Source: Corallococcus sp. NCRR (GTDB lineage: Bacteria > Myxococcota > Myxococcia > Myxococcales > Myxococcaceae). Taken from it: a stretch of DNA of 64,000 bases. A model generated the notes under the pieces. The model saw only the letters and a list, made by a program, of their open reading frames with translations, was not told where the DNA came from and did no database searches. Position 1 is the first letter of the stretch. Each line of letters opens with the position of its first letter. The stretch spans positions 4,712,001-4,776,000 of the forward strand of contig NZ_CP114039.1 of the NCBI RefSeq assembly GCF_026965535.1, read 5' to 3'. The position numbers and the translations under genes were made by a program. This document shows, piece by piece, positions 54,954-63,125 of this stretch.

Positions 54954-55924
54954 GCCTCTGGGGTGTCTGCGCGCTCGCGCTGTTGTCCCAGGCTCCCGCG
55001 AAGAACCCGCCCGTGCCCCCGGCGCGCGCGGTGCCCGCGTCGCTCACCGCGCCCGCGCAGTCGGCGGCCCCGGCGGCTCCGCCCGTGCGGGAGAACGGCT
55101 GGAGCGCGCTCACCCCCGAGCAGCGCGCGGCCCTCATCGCCGACAAGGCCGAGTCCCCGCTGGCGGAGCGCCTGCTGGGCATGAGCGAGAAGTTCCTCAA
55201 CACGCCCTATGTCCTGTCGCCGCTGGGCGAAGGGCAGGGCGTGGATCCCGACCCCACCTTCCGCCTGGACGCGGTGGACTGCCTCACCTTCGTGGAGGAG
55301 ACGCTGGCCCTGGGCCTGGCGCACGGCGAGCCGGAGGTGCCGGCGCTGCTGGAGCGGATCCGCTACGCGAGCACGCCCACCTACGAGGACCGCAACCACC
55401 TGATGGAAGCGCAGTGGCTGCCCAACAACATCAAGAAGGGCCTCTTGGTGGACGTGACGCGCAGGTACGCGAAGGAGGACACCGTCTCCGTCACCAAGAC
55501 GCTCACCGCGCACACCTGGCAATCAAAGTCGTCCATGGCGCTGCAGCTGCCCCGCGAGCGTCAGCCCGTGGGCACCTTCACCCTGGACATGATTCCGTTG
55601 GACAAGGTGCTCGGGCACGCGCGTGGCGTGGCCTCTGGCACCATCCTGGTCGTGATGCGCGAGGACCTGCCGCTGAAGGCCACGCGCATCACCCACCTGG
55701 GCTTCGTGGTGCAGAAGAAGAAGCGCACGTACCTGCGCCACGCGTCCAGGGGCGGCTATAACCGCGTGGTGGACGAGGACCTGGAGACGTTCCTCGCCCG
55801 CAACGCGCGCTACGACAAGTGGAAGGTGACGGGCGTGAGCCTCTTCGAGGCCCGGCGTCCGCCCGCCACGCTCGCGTCCCAGCCCGCGCCCGCTCAAGGC
55901 AGCGCGGACGTGGGCTCGCCCTGA
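54950..55924 (+). CDS. DUF1460 (NlpC/P60-like amidase) protein
   Basis: A 324-residue protein of the DUF1460 family, a variant of the NlpC/P60 cysteine-peptidase fold acting on cell-wall peptides. The nucleophile is Cys111 in LDAVDCLTFVEETLAL; a His in HLGFVVQKKKRTYLRHAS is the likely partner. The GTG at 54950 makes a short hydrophobic start (MSLWGVCALALLSQAPA) that may be a signal peptide. It is translationally coupled to the HEAT-repeat gene (4-base overlap). Role: peptidoglycan turnover or L-Ala-type peptide cleavage, inferred from the family. Confidence 0.85.
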   Translation: MSLWGVCALALLSQAPAKNPPVPPARAVPASLTAPAQSAAPAAPPVRENGWSALTPEQRAALIADKAESPLAERLLGMSEKFLNTPYVLSPLGEGQGVDPDPTFRLDAVDCLTFVEETLALGLAHGEPEVPALLERIRYASTPTYEDRNHLMEAQWLPNNIKKGLLVDVTRRYAKEDTVSVTKTLTAHTWQSKSSMALQLPRERQPVGTFTLDMIPLDKVLGHARGVASGTILVVMREDLPLKATRITHLGFVVQKKKRTYLRHASRGGYNRVVDEDLETFLARNARYDKWKVTGVSLFEARRPPATLASQPAPAQGSADVGSP

Positions 55925-55937
55925 CGCCAGCGGGCCG

Positions 55938-56402
55938 CTAGTACGCTGGCGGCGCGCTGTTGCCGGCCGGCGCCTGGCGCGCCCGCTCGTCCTCAAGCTC
56001 CTCTTCCTCCGCCGCGCGGCCGGCCTCGTCCGCGTAGACGCGCGCCTGGACTTTCTCCTCCTCCAGGAGGAGGGCGGCGCGGGCCTGCTCGGTGTCCGGG
56101 ACGAGGAACTCCCACCAGGGCAGCAGGTTGCCCGTGGTCAGCTCGTCCACCACGCCCGAGCGGCCGGGGCGCACGATGAGCGGGATGCGGTGCTCATCCA
56201 GCACGTCCACGAAGACCTGCGCCGTCACGGGGTCGTCCGCGATGCCCGCCCTCACGAAGCGGCGTTGATCCAGCTCATGGGGCAGGGGCAGCCCCCGCTC
56301 GTGCATCTCCTCCGCGGAGACGAGCGGCGGGTGGTTGGGGCAATCCGTGCAGTCCACGACACTGTCTTGATACTCCGAGCCACACCGTGCGCAGTACCTC
56401 AT
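55938..56402 (-). CDS. Zinc-ribbon and DUF2007-like protein
   Basis: A 154-residue protein. The N-terminus YCARCGSEYQDSVVDCTDCPN has four cysteines in a CxxC...CxxC zinc-ribbon. The central region (about 45-115) with DPVTAQVFVDVLDEHRIPLIV and NLLPWWEFLVPDTEQARAALLL resembles DUF2007, small domains thought to act in signalling. The C-terminal ~40 residues are an acidic coiled-coil-like tail. GGAGG precedes the ATG by six bases. Cytoplasmic; unknown role. Confidence 0.82.
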   Translation of the reverse strand: MRYCARCGSEYQDSVVDCTDCPNHPPLVSAEEMHERGLPLPHELDQRRFVRAGIADDPVTAQVFVDVLDEHRIPLIVRPGRSGVVDELTTGNLLPWWEFLVPDTEQARAALLLEEEKVQARVYADEAGRAAEEEELEDERARQAPAGNSAPPAY

Positions 56403-56479
56403 GGGGCCCTCCTGGGCGATGGCTGGAATGTTAGGGATGGCTCGCGCGGATGGCAGGCGGTGCGCCGCGCGAATTTCCG

Positions 56480-56842
56480 TCAGTGCCGCGCCGCGTCTCC
56501 CAGCTCGCCCACCATGCGGCTCAGGCGCTCCACGTCAATGGGTTTGCGCAACACGGCATCGCAGTAGTCCGCGCCCTCCACCTGTGCGTAGCCGGAGACG
56601 AGGACGACGCGGGCCCTGGGCTCGCGCTCCTTCACCTGCTGCGCCAGCTCCGTGCCGTTCATTCCGGGCAGGGATTCATCCGTCACGACGACGTCGGGGT
56701 GCGTGGCCTCGAACGCCTTCAGTCCCGCCACGCCGTCCGACGCGGTGGTGACCTCGAAGTCGTCCTCCAGGAGCTCCGCCAGGAGCTCGCGGCTGTCCCC
56801 GTCGTCCTCCACCAGCAGCACCTTGATTCGCTCGCCGTCCAT
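56480..56842 (-). CDS. Single-domain response regulator
   Basis: A 120-residue receiver domain: acidic residues in KVLLVEDDGDSRELL, the phosphorylated Asp in VVVTDESLPGMNG and Lys in AVLRKPIDVERL. It has no output domain, so it probably passes phosphoryl groups or binds a protein target. ATG 56842 is used; there is no strong ribosome site. No cognate kinase is adjacent; the NtrY-like kinase at 59.7 kb is not close enough to assume pairing. Confidence 0.87.
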   Translation of the reverse strand: MDGERIKVLLVEDDGDSRELLAELLEDDFEVTTASDGVAGLKAFEATHPDVVVTDESLPGMNGTELAQQVKEREPRARVVLVSGYAQVEGADYCDAVLRKPIDVERLSRMVGELGDAARH

Positions 56843-57001
56843 GCGACTAGAGCAACCCGGTGCTGCGCGGGATTCGTCCAACGCGTCCCGGGCGCGGTGA
56901 CGTCCGGCCGGCTGCTTCGGGGGAGGGCAGGCGGGAGGGCTTGCGACAGCCCCTCACGGGCGGGCGGGGGACTGCCCATGTTTGTGCCCGGAGGTGAATC
57001 C

Positions 57002-57364
57002 ATGAAGGTGCAGCTGCGGGGAGTGCATCTGGGGCTGAACGACAACCTGAAGGCGTACGTGGACACGCATCTGGTGGCGCATATCGAACGGTTCGCCGAG
57101 GACGAGGCGTCGGAGATCGAGATCGCGCTCGTGGACATCAACGGGCCCAAGGGAGGCGTGGACAAGGAGTGCCGGGTGACGGTGCGCATGCCCGGACTGG
57201 AGTCCATTCACGTGACGGAGACGTCTGAGACGCTGTTCCAGGCCATCGACGCAACGCGTGACCGCCTGGAGAAGGCCGTCAAACGCGCGGTGGAGCGCCG
57301 TCGCCAGGGCATGGGGAACAGCGGCATGCCGTTCGACCTCAACGCCGACGCGACGAACTACTAG
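57002..57364 (+). CDS. hpf: Ribosome hibernation promoting factor family protein
   Basis: A 120-residue member of the HPF/RaiA (S30AE) family that binds the 30S decoding region and stores ribosomes when growth stops. The start VQLRGVHLGLNDNLKAYVDTHL and the RDRLEKAVKRAVERRR segment match the family. It is the short type without the C-terminal dimerisation domain. The ATG at 57002 follows GGAGGTGA. Followed by a strong hairpin terminator. Confidence 0.93.
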   Translation: MKVQLRGVHLGLNDNLKAYVDTHLVAHIERFAEDEASEIEIALVDINGPKGGVDKECRVTVRMPGLESIHVTETSETLFQAIDATRDRLEKAVKRAVERRRQGMGNSGMPFDLNADATNY

Positions 57365-57396
57365 GCAACCGGTTGTAGCGGCTGTGACAGAACGAA

Positions 57397-57440
57397 GGGC
57401 CCGGGAATTCCGGATGCCAGCCAGGCATCCGGCCCCCGGG
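57397..57440 (+). terminator. Terminator after the hibernation factor gene
   Basis: CCGGATGCC pairs with GGCATCCGG (57410-57418 with 57424-57432) over a 5-base loop, and CCCGGG (57400-57405) with CCCGGG (57435-57440) extends the structure, 33 bases after the stop. Confidence 0.65.
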
Positions 57441-57448
57441 TTCCTTCG

Positions 57449-57462
57449 GGCCAGTTCCTTGC
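57449..57462 (+). promoter_or_regulatory. Candidate sigma-54 promoter
   Basis: GG-N10-GC (GGCCAGTTCCTTGC) fits the -24/-12 spacing of sigma-54 promoters and has the TTGC -12 consensus. The -24 half lacks the usual TGGCAC. It lies about 58 bases before the ATG of the MXAN_5187-like gene. Chance matches are common in GC-rich DNA, so this is tentative. Confidence 0.3.
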
Positions 57463-57520
57463 TGGGGTCGAACGGTGGACGCTATAAGCGGACCCCTCAC
57501 CCCTGGGCTAAAGGACGGCG

Positions 57521-59623
57521 ATGGTCCGCCTCAAGTTCCTGCTGTTCGCACTCCTGGTCCTCGGACTGGGCCTGGCTCACCTCCCGATGCTGTCGGCGCC
57601 TCTGGGTGCGCGCGCGGTGGAAGGTGCGTCACTCCAGGCCGCGTCGGGCACCGGCGAGGTCGCGCGTCGCGTGGATGCACGCCGCGCGGAAGTGCAATCC
57701 CTGGCGCTGAAGCTCGCCGGCAGCCCCCAGGTGGCCGCCGCCGTACGCGCGCTGACGCCCGCGCCCGCGCCGAAGTCTCCGCGCGACCGCTACGGTGCGT
57801 CGAAGGACGCGGAGGAGACGGGCGGAATGCAGCCGCTCACCGCGGAGCGCTTCGGCGCGCTGCGCACCGCCGCCGAAGCCGGTCTGCCCCAGGAGCTCCA
57901 GGGCGCGGTGGTGGCGGTGGTGGCCGGCGACGCGGTCTTCCACGCGCGCGCGGGCGCCGAGCCTTCCTCGGACACCGCGGCGCTGGATGTCGCGGCGCTC
58001 GCCAAGGCGGGCACGTCCGTGGTGGACGCCTTCGGGGCGCCGCACGTGTTCGCGTCCGTGCCGCTCGCGTGGAGCGGTGAGGGGACTCCTGCTCCGGCGC
58101 TGACGCTGGTGGTGGGCGCGCCCCTGGCCGCGGATGCCGCGTTGCAGGGCGCGCTGGATGCCTCCGGCGCGGCCGCGGTGGGGCTGGCGCAGGGCGACAA
58201 GATGGTGGGCGGCGTGGGCGCGGCGAAGGACCGGCTGGAAGGCGCGCTGCCCCGGCTGCCGGCGGGGGCGAAGGACACGGTGCTGGACTCGGGCTCGCTC
58301 CAGGCGCTGGGCCCGGTGCAGCTGCCCGCCTTCACACAAGGTGACGCGATGGGCGGCCAGGCGCCGCTGCTCGTGGGCTCGCGCCAGGCGCTGACGGGGA
58401 CGCCGTATGAAGTCGTGGTCCTCGCGAGCACGGCGGCGATGCTGGCTCCGCTGGCCGCGTACCAGCACACCGCGCTGCTCGCGCTCGCGGGCCTGTTCGT
58501 GCTGAGCCTGGTGTGGACGGCGCTGATGGGCGGGGGCAAGAAGTCCTCCGACGAGGAGACCGTGTCGGGCGGCTCGGACACGCTGGGCTGGGGCGCGGCG
58601 ATGGCCGCGCAGCAGTCCGCGCCCGCCGCGCAGCCCGTGGCCCAGACGTCGCCGCCGGCTCCGGCCGCCGTGGCGCCGGTGGCCGCGGATCCGTTCGGGT
58701 CGAGCGCTGCCTCGGAGCCCCTGTCCAACCCGTTCGGGTCGGCCGCGCACTCGGAGCCCCTGTCCAACCCGTTCGGCTCGGCCGCTCCGCCGGCCGCGGA
58801 TCCGTTCGGGGGCGCGGACGCGTTCCCCTTCCCGGGCACGCCGGCTCCGGCCGCGGATCCGTTCGCGATGCCGCCCCCGGCCGCCGCGCCGCTGGCGGAT
58901 CCGTTCGCGATGCCGCCGCCCCAGTCCGCCGCGCCGTTCGCTGCGCCGCCTCCGGCCGCCGCGCCGCTGGCTGATCCGTTCGCCGGGGTGGAGTCGTTCC
59001 CGTTCCCGTCTCCGCCCGCGGCCTATCCGCCTCCGGCCGCGGAGCCGTTCGCGCCGCCTCCGGCGTACGGGCACGGGGGCGCGGTGCCCTTCGAGCACCC
59101 GGCCCCTTCGTCCGAGCCCATTGCCCCGGCGGCGCCGCGGGCCGGCGCGTTCGCCTTCGAGGATCAGCCCACGGCGGCGTACTCGCTCCAGCAGGCGGCC
59201 AATCCGTTCGCTCTGGCGGCGGCGCAGTCCTCGGATCCGGAGTCCCCGGAGACGACGCGCGTGGCGGCGATTCCGCGCGAGCTGCTCCAGGCCAGCACCC
59301 GGCCCACGTCGGAGGCCATCCCGATGCCGGCTCCGCGCTCCACCGGGGCGCAGGCCATTCCGCTGCCCATGCCGGGCGTCAACGGCGCGGCGGCGGCGGC
59401 GCTGTCGGAGGAGCAGCACTTCCAGGACGTCTTCCGCGAGTTCGTCACCACGCGCGAGCGCTGCGGTGAGCAGGCGGACGGCCTGACGTACGACAAGTTC
59501 GTGCAGAAGCTGCGCAAGAACAAGGAGCAGCTCGTCACGAAGTACGCGTGCAAGACGGTGCGCTTCCAGGTCTACGTGAAGGAGGGCAAGGCCGCCCTCA
59601 AGGCGACGCCCGTCAAGGACTGA
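57521..59623 (+). CDS. Membrane protein with MXAN_5187-type C-terminal domain
   Basis: A 700-residue protein. An N-terminal membrane segment (about 4-22), a ~285-residue extracytoplasmic region with VAAVVAGDAVFHARAGAE, and a second membrane segment (HTALLALAGLFVLSLVWTAL, about 313-332) give a sensor-like layout. A long low-complexity region with repeated Pro-Phe-Gly/Ala-Pro-Pro follows (about 370-600). The last ~75 residues, LTYDKFVQKLRKNKEQLVTKYACKTVRFQVYVK, match what I recall as the MXAN_5187 C-terminal domain of myxobacteria. Function unknown. Possibly sigma-54-controlled. Ends at a strong bidirectional hairpin. Confidence 0.75.
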   Translation: MVRLKFLLFALLVLGLGLAHLPMLSAPLGARAVEGASLQAASGTGEVARRVDARRAEVQSLALKLAGSPQVAAAVRALTPAPAPKSPRDRYGASKDAEETGGMQPLTAERFGALRTAAEAGLPQELQGAVVAVVAGDAVFHARAGAEPSSDTAALDVAALAKAGTSVVDAFGAPHVFASVPLAWSGEGTPAPALTLVVGAPLAADAALQGALDASGAAAVGLAQGDKMVGGVGAAKDRLEGALPRLPAGAKDTVLDSGSLQALGPVQLPAFTQGDAMGGQAPLLVGSRQALTGTPYEVVVLASTAAMLAPLAAYQHTALLALAGLFVLSLVWTALMGGGKKSSDEETVSGGSDTLGWGAAMAAQQSAPAAQPVAQTSPPAPAAVAPVAADPFGSSAASEPLSNPFGSAAHSEPLSNPFGSAAPPAADPFGGADAFPFPGTPAPAADPFAMPPPAAAPLADPFAMPPPQSAAPFAAPPPAAAPLADPFAGVESFPFPSPPAAYPPPAAEPFAPPPAYGHGGAVPFEHPAPSSEPIAPAAPRAGAFAFEDQPTAAYSLQQAANPFALAAAQSSDPESPETTRVAAIPRELLQASTRPTSEAIPMPAPRSTGAQAIPLPMPGVNGAAAAALSEEQHFQDVFREFVTTRERCGEQADGLTYDKFVQKLRKNKEQLVTKYACKTVRFQVYVKEGKAALKATPVKD

Positions 59624-59649
59624 CGGCCGCGAAGCCACGTGTTGTCCCC

Positions 59650-59687
59650 GAAGGCCCGGGACCTCTTCCACGAGGTGCCGGGCCTTC
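59650..59687. terminator. Bidirectional hairpin terminator
   Basis: GAAGGCCCGG (59650-59659) pairs with CCGGGCCTTC (59678-59687), and an inner ACCTC/GAGGT extends the stem, followed by TTG. It separates the convergent MXAN_5187-like and kinase genes. Confidence 0.7.
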
Positions 59688-59701
59688 TTGCGTGGGGGCT
59701 G

Positions 59702-61351
59702 TCAGCTCGCGCGGGGGAGCACGACGCTGAAGCGGGCGCCCTGGCCCGGCTCTCCGCCGACCTCCAGGCGGCCGCCGTGCTCCTGGAGGATGCGCGCGGC
59801 GATGGCGAGCCCCAGGCCGGTGCCGCCGTCCTTGGTGGTGAAGTAGGGCTCGAAGATGCGGGCGCGGTGCTCCAGGGGGATGCCGGGGCCTTCGTCCTCC
59901 ACCTCCACGATGGCGTCCGCGTCCGTGCCCTTCACGCGCACGCGCAGGCTTCCGCCCTTGCCCGTCATGGCTTCCTCCGCGTTCTTCACCAGGTTGACGA
60001 GCACCTGGGTGAGCTGGTCGCGGTCCGCGCGGGCCACCACGCCCGTCTGGAGCGCGGGGACCAGCTGGATGCCTTCGGGGGGCGCGGCGTAGAGCGACAG
60101 GACACTCTGGGTCAGCTCGCTCAGGTCCACCGGGGCGAGCTGGGGCTTGGGCAGGCGGGCGAAGCGGCTGAACTCGTCCACGATGCGCCGCAGCCGCTCC
60201 ACCTCCTCCAGCACCACGCCCGCGCTCTCCTTGAAGAGGGTGGGGAAGCTGGGGTGGCGCGCCTCGTGCGCGGCCATCAGCGTCTCCAGCGACATGCGGA
60301 TGGGGGTGAGGGGGTTCTTGATTTCGTGCGCCAGCCGCCGGGCGACCTCCTGCCACGCGGCGATGCGCTCGGTGGCCATCAGCCGCTCGGTGGTGTTCTT
60401 CAGCTCGGACGTCATGTGGTTGAACGTCCGGACCAGTTCGCCCACCTCGCCGGTGGCGCGGGATGTCACCTGGACGTCCAGCGCGCCTTCCGCCACACGG
60501 CGGGCGCCGGAGGTGAGGGCCTCCACGGGCCGCGTCATCCAGCGCGACACCAGCAGGCCCAGGAGCGCCGCGAAGCCCAGGCCCAGGCCGGCGAGCAGGA
60601 GGAACGCGCGCATGACGCCCTCTTCGGCTTCGCGCGCGGCGGCGCGGCTGAAGGTGAGGCGCACGGAGGCAGCGTCACCCAGCGGCAGCACCTGCTCCAC
60701 GGTGGGCGGGGCCGCGCTGCCGGCGTGCGCGACCTGGGTGCCGCCGGACAGGAGCGTCACGTCGGATTGCGTGAGGCGGGCCAGGTGCTGGGCCAGGCCG
60801 TCGTCCAGCACCACGCCGCCCACGGCCCACAGGCGCACGTCGCCGTAGTCCACGGGGCGCGCGGTGACGAGCGCGGGGACCTGGCGCAGGCCCGCGTCGC
60901 CCCGGACATCCACGCGGACGGGGACGGGCCTGGGGGACTTCTCCTTCGTCACGGCGAACAGGGCGGGGTCCGGGTCGCCGCGCCGGGCGGGCAGGTGGCC
61001 GGAGGACAGCACGGTGCCGTTGCGGTCGAAGAGCGTGAGCACGGTGAGGCCGCGGCTCTTCATCAGGCCCTCGGCGGTGTTGGCCTGGATGACGCGCAAG
61101 GGGGCGGTGCGCGCGTCGCGCACGAGGTCCTCCATGGCGGGGCTCTCCACCAACTCCTCGACGGCGCGGCGCGCGTTGGCGGCGGAGCGCTCCAGGGACT
61201 CCTGCGCGGAGGCGGTGGCGGCCGTCATGCGCGCGTCGAGCTCGCGCGACAGCGTGTCGCGCAGGCGCGTCAGCGTCAGGGGGACGACGACCGCCAGCGG
61301 CACCAGCGCGAGCAGGGCGAACGCGAGCGCGAGCCGGGTCCTCAGGCGCAT
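59702..61351 (-). CDS. NtrY-like HAMP sensor histidine kinase
   Basis: A 549-residue sensor kinase. Residues 1-28 hold the first membrane segment, 30-245 a periplasmic sensor region with a Cache-like character, then a second segment, HAMP domain (about 275-325), H-box LAHEIKNPLTPIRMSLE (His342) and ATPase boxes NLVKNAEEAM, DEGPGI, FTTKDGGTGLGLAIA. The order and H-box resemble NtrY kinases that partner AAA-type sigma-54 activators, but no regulator gene is adjacent in the window. It may pair with a distant NtrX-like regulator. Confidence 0.92.
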   Translation of the reverse strand: MRLRTRLALAFALLALVPLAVVVPLTLTRLRDTLSRELDARMTAATASAQESLERSAANARRAVEELVESPAMEDLVRDARTAPLRVIQANTAEGLMKSRGLTVLTLFDRNGTVLSSGHLPARRGDPDPALFAVTKEKSPRPVPVRVDVRGDAGLRQVPALVTARPVDYGDVRLWAVGGVVLDDGLAQHLARLTQSDVTLLSGGTQVAHAGSAAPPTVEQVLPLGDAASVRLTFSRAAAREAEEGVMRAFLLLAGLGLGFAALLGLLVSRWMTRPVEALTSGARRVAEGALDVQVTSRATGEVGELVRTFNHMTSELKNTTERLMATERIAAWQEVARRLAHEIKNPLTPIRMSLETLMAAHEARHPSFPTLFKESAGVVLEEVERLRRIVDEFSRFARLPKPQLAPVDLSELTQSVLSLYAAPPEGIQLVPALQTGVVARADRDQLTQVLVNLVKNAEEAMTGKGGSLRVRVKGTDADAIVEVEDEGPGIPLEHRARIFEPYFTTKDGGTGLGLAIAARILQEHGGRLEVGGEPGQGARFSVVLPRAS

Positions 61352-61469
61352 GCGGGCCGGTCCTTCCCAGGGGCCGCCGCATGGGTGGGGCTCATCGCGG
61401 GCTTGCGCCGCCCGAAGGACGCGCGACGGCAGGACCTGGACGCTGCATGCGTAGCCTCACCGGCAGGGC

Positions 61470-62834
61470 TCATGGCCGGCCTCCGCCACCAGTGGCCTCG
61501 ACGGGGGCGAACCAGGCGCCTTCGAGCACCGGCAGTCCCTGGGCGTCCAGCATCAGCCCCGTCACTTCCGGCACCGCGCGCAGGGCGAGTCCCTGGGCGT
61601 ACAGCGGGATGAGGGGCACGGAGGGCGCGAGCGCCACGGCCCGTTCGCGGCTTCTCGCGTCCCGGGCTCCAGCGTCCGTCAAAGCCCCGATGGGCGGCAG
61701 CTCCACACCGAGCAGATCCCGGCGTCCTCCTGCTTCCAGCACCACCGCCAGCGCGGGACCGGGAACGGGCGGGAGCAGGAACGCGCTGAGCATCAGCTCG
61801 AAGTCGCCCTTCGCCTGACGGCTTCGCAGCGCGGCTCGCGACTGGGGCTCCAGCGCGACGGTGTAGCCCTGGTCGTGCAGCTTCACCTGGATGCGTTCGG
61901 CCACGGCGCGTTGATCCGCCAGCGCCGCGTCATAGACGAGCGTCACCTTGCGGGTTGCTCCCGCCGGCGGTGCGGTGGGCCGGGGCTTGGGTCCCTGGGG
62001 CATCAGCGCGGGTGGCAGCAGGTTCGCCATGGGCACCGCGGGGCCCCTCACGAAGAGGCGCGTGAGGTCCTCGCGGTCGATGGCGCTCTCCACCGCCTGG
62101 CGGAAGTCCGCGGGCACCTTCCGGGGCGAGTACGCCAGATAGGTCGCGTACAGCGCTGCGCCCGTGAGGGTGTTGTCGTCGGGGGGCGTGCCCAACGCCA
62201 CCTGCACCTGCCTCGCGGACCACAGCCGCGCGAGGCCCCGCTCATCCGTGGCGGTGAGCGCCAGCCGGTCCAGGTACGGACGGCCTTCGGGCCACGTGGC
62301 CTGGGCCTCCAGCACGCCCCGGCCCGCGGCGCTGAACGGTCCCGACGCGGGCGACGGCGGTGCCGCGAGGGCAGGGTGGCACAGGGCGCGCTCCAGGTCG
62401 GGCCACGGAAACGCCAGCGCCAGGTCCAGCGTGGCGCCCGAGGACGTCACCTGCCGGCCATCGCCGCGCAGCGGATACAGGAGCGCGCGGTACAGAGACT
62501 GCGACTCCGCGGAGGACAGCCGCGTCCACGCGCGGGCCACGGCGGTCGCGCTGGCCGCGGAGGGCATCGTCACGCGCAGGGCCTGCGGTACGGGACGCGT
62601 CATTTCGCGCGACAGCGTTGGGTGCACCTGTCCGCCGGGGTCCACGCGGCACACGGGGCGCGTCAGCAGGCCCAGCAGCGCGGCCTCCATCGGCGTGTCC
62701 GCGAGCGCGGGCTCACCGATTTCAGGGGGCCCCGCGTGCGCCACCCGCAGCTCGCCGCCGTAGCGCGGACGGCTGGCCGCCAGTGCCGGAGTGGAGGACA
62801 GCAGCACGAATCCCGCGAGGGCACCGCGCAGCAT
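61470..62834 (-). CDS. Periplasmic solute-binding protein (SBP_bac_5-like)
   Basis: A 454-residue exported protein, with signal peptide LAGFVLLSSTPALA and a mature domain of the type 5 (oligopeptide) extracellular solute-binding fold. Motifs SRPRYGGELRVAHAGPP (start) and PADFRQAVESAIDREDL match, although the family's central region is shortened compared with the usual 500-540 residues. No permease or ATPase genes are near, so it may bind peptides for another transporter or have a different function. ATG 62834 has GGGAGG nine bases before it. The frame upstream of it contains the repeat copies described at 62931-63125 and is not coding. Confidence 0.72.
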   Translation of the reverse strand: MLRGALAGFVLLSSTPALAASRPRYGGELRVAHAGPPEIGEPALADTPMEAALLGLLTRPVCRVDPGGQVHPTLSREMTRPVPQALRVTMPSAASATAVARAWTRLSSAESQSLYRALLYPLRGDGRQVTSSGATLDLALAFPWPDLERALCHPALAAPPSPASGPFSAAGRGVLEAQATWPEGRPYLDRLALTATDERGLARLWSARQVQVALGTPPDDNTLTGAALYATYLAYSPRKVPADFRQAVESAIDREDLTRLFVRGPAVPMANLLPPALMPQGPKPRPTAPPAGATRKVTLVYDAALADQRAVAERIQVKLHDQGYTVALEPQSRAALRSRQAKGDFELMLSAFLLPPVPGPALAVVLEAGGRRDLLGVELPPIGALTDAGARDARSRERAVALAPSVPLIPLYAQGLALRAVPEVTGLMLDAQGLPVLEGAWFAPVEATGGGGRP

Positions 62835-62930
62835 CGTGGTGCCCTCCCGTCCATATCGCGGTGCCGCCGCTGCGTCGCGGCGCACTGGTTGGAGCGGCGT
62901 CCGGCTGGAACGCGACGCCATCACCAGGAC

Positions 62931-63125
62931 TTCGCTGCGCTTGTGAACCTTCATCACGGTGCATTCTTGCGCGGGAGGAACAGCTCGCTCGTGTCGCTGC
63001 CGCGTGAGGTCGCCCGCGACGTCTCGTGGCGCTTGAGCCTTCATCACGGTGCACCCTGGCGCAGGAGGAACAGCTCGCTCGTGCCGTCCGGCTTCCACGA
63101 ACCCACGAGGACTTCGCGGCGCTTG
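62931..63125. repeat. 90-base tandem repeats of the FG-GAP gene 3' end
   Basis: The last ~90 bases of the FG-GAP gene recur, with changes, just downstream of its stop. Segments 63038-63083 and 62948-62993 match at 42 of 46 positions, exactly 90 bases apart. A 15-base segment ending GCGCTTG appears three times at the same spacing (63111, 63021, 62931). The period is a multiple of three, so the original duplication was in frame and the stop codon now precedes the extra copies. Confidence 0.8.

Noticed and set aside
57629..59671. A 680-codon minus-strand frame opposite the MXAN_5187-like gene
   Set aside because: The translation is Arg/Gly-rich low-complexity sequence created by the Pro/Ala-rich coding strand.
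59702..61351. Pairing of the NtrY-like kinase with the lone response regulator at 56.5 kb
   Set aside because: They lie three kilobases apart with other genes between and the regulator has no output domain; pairing cannot be claimed.
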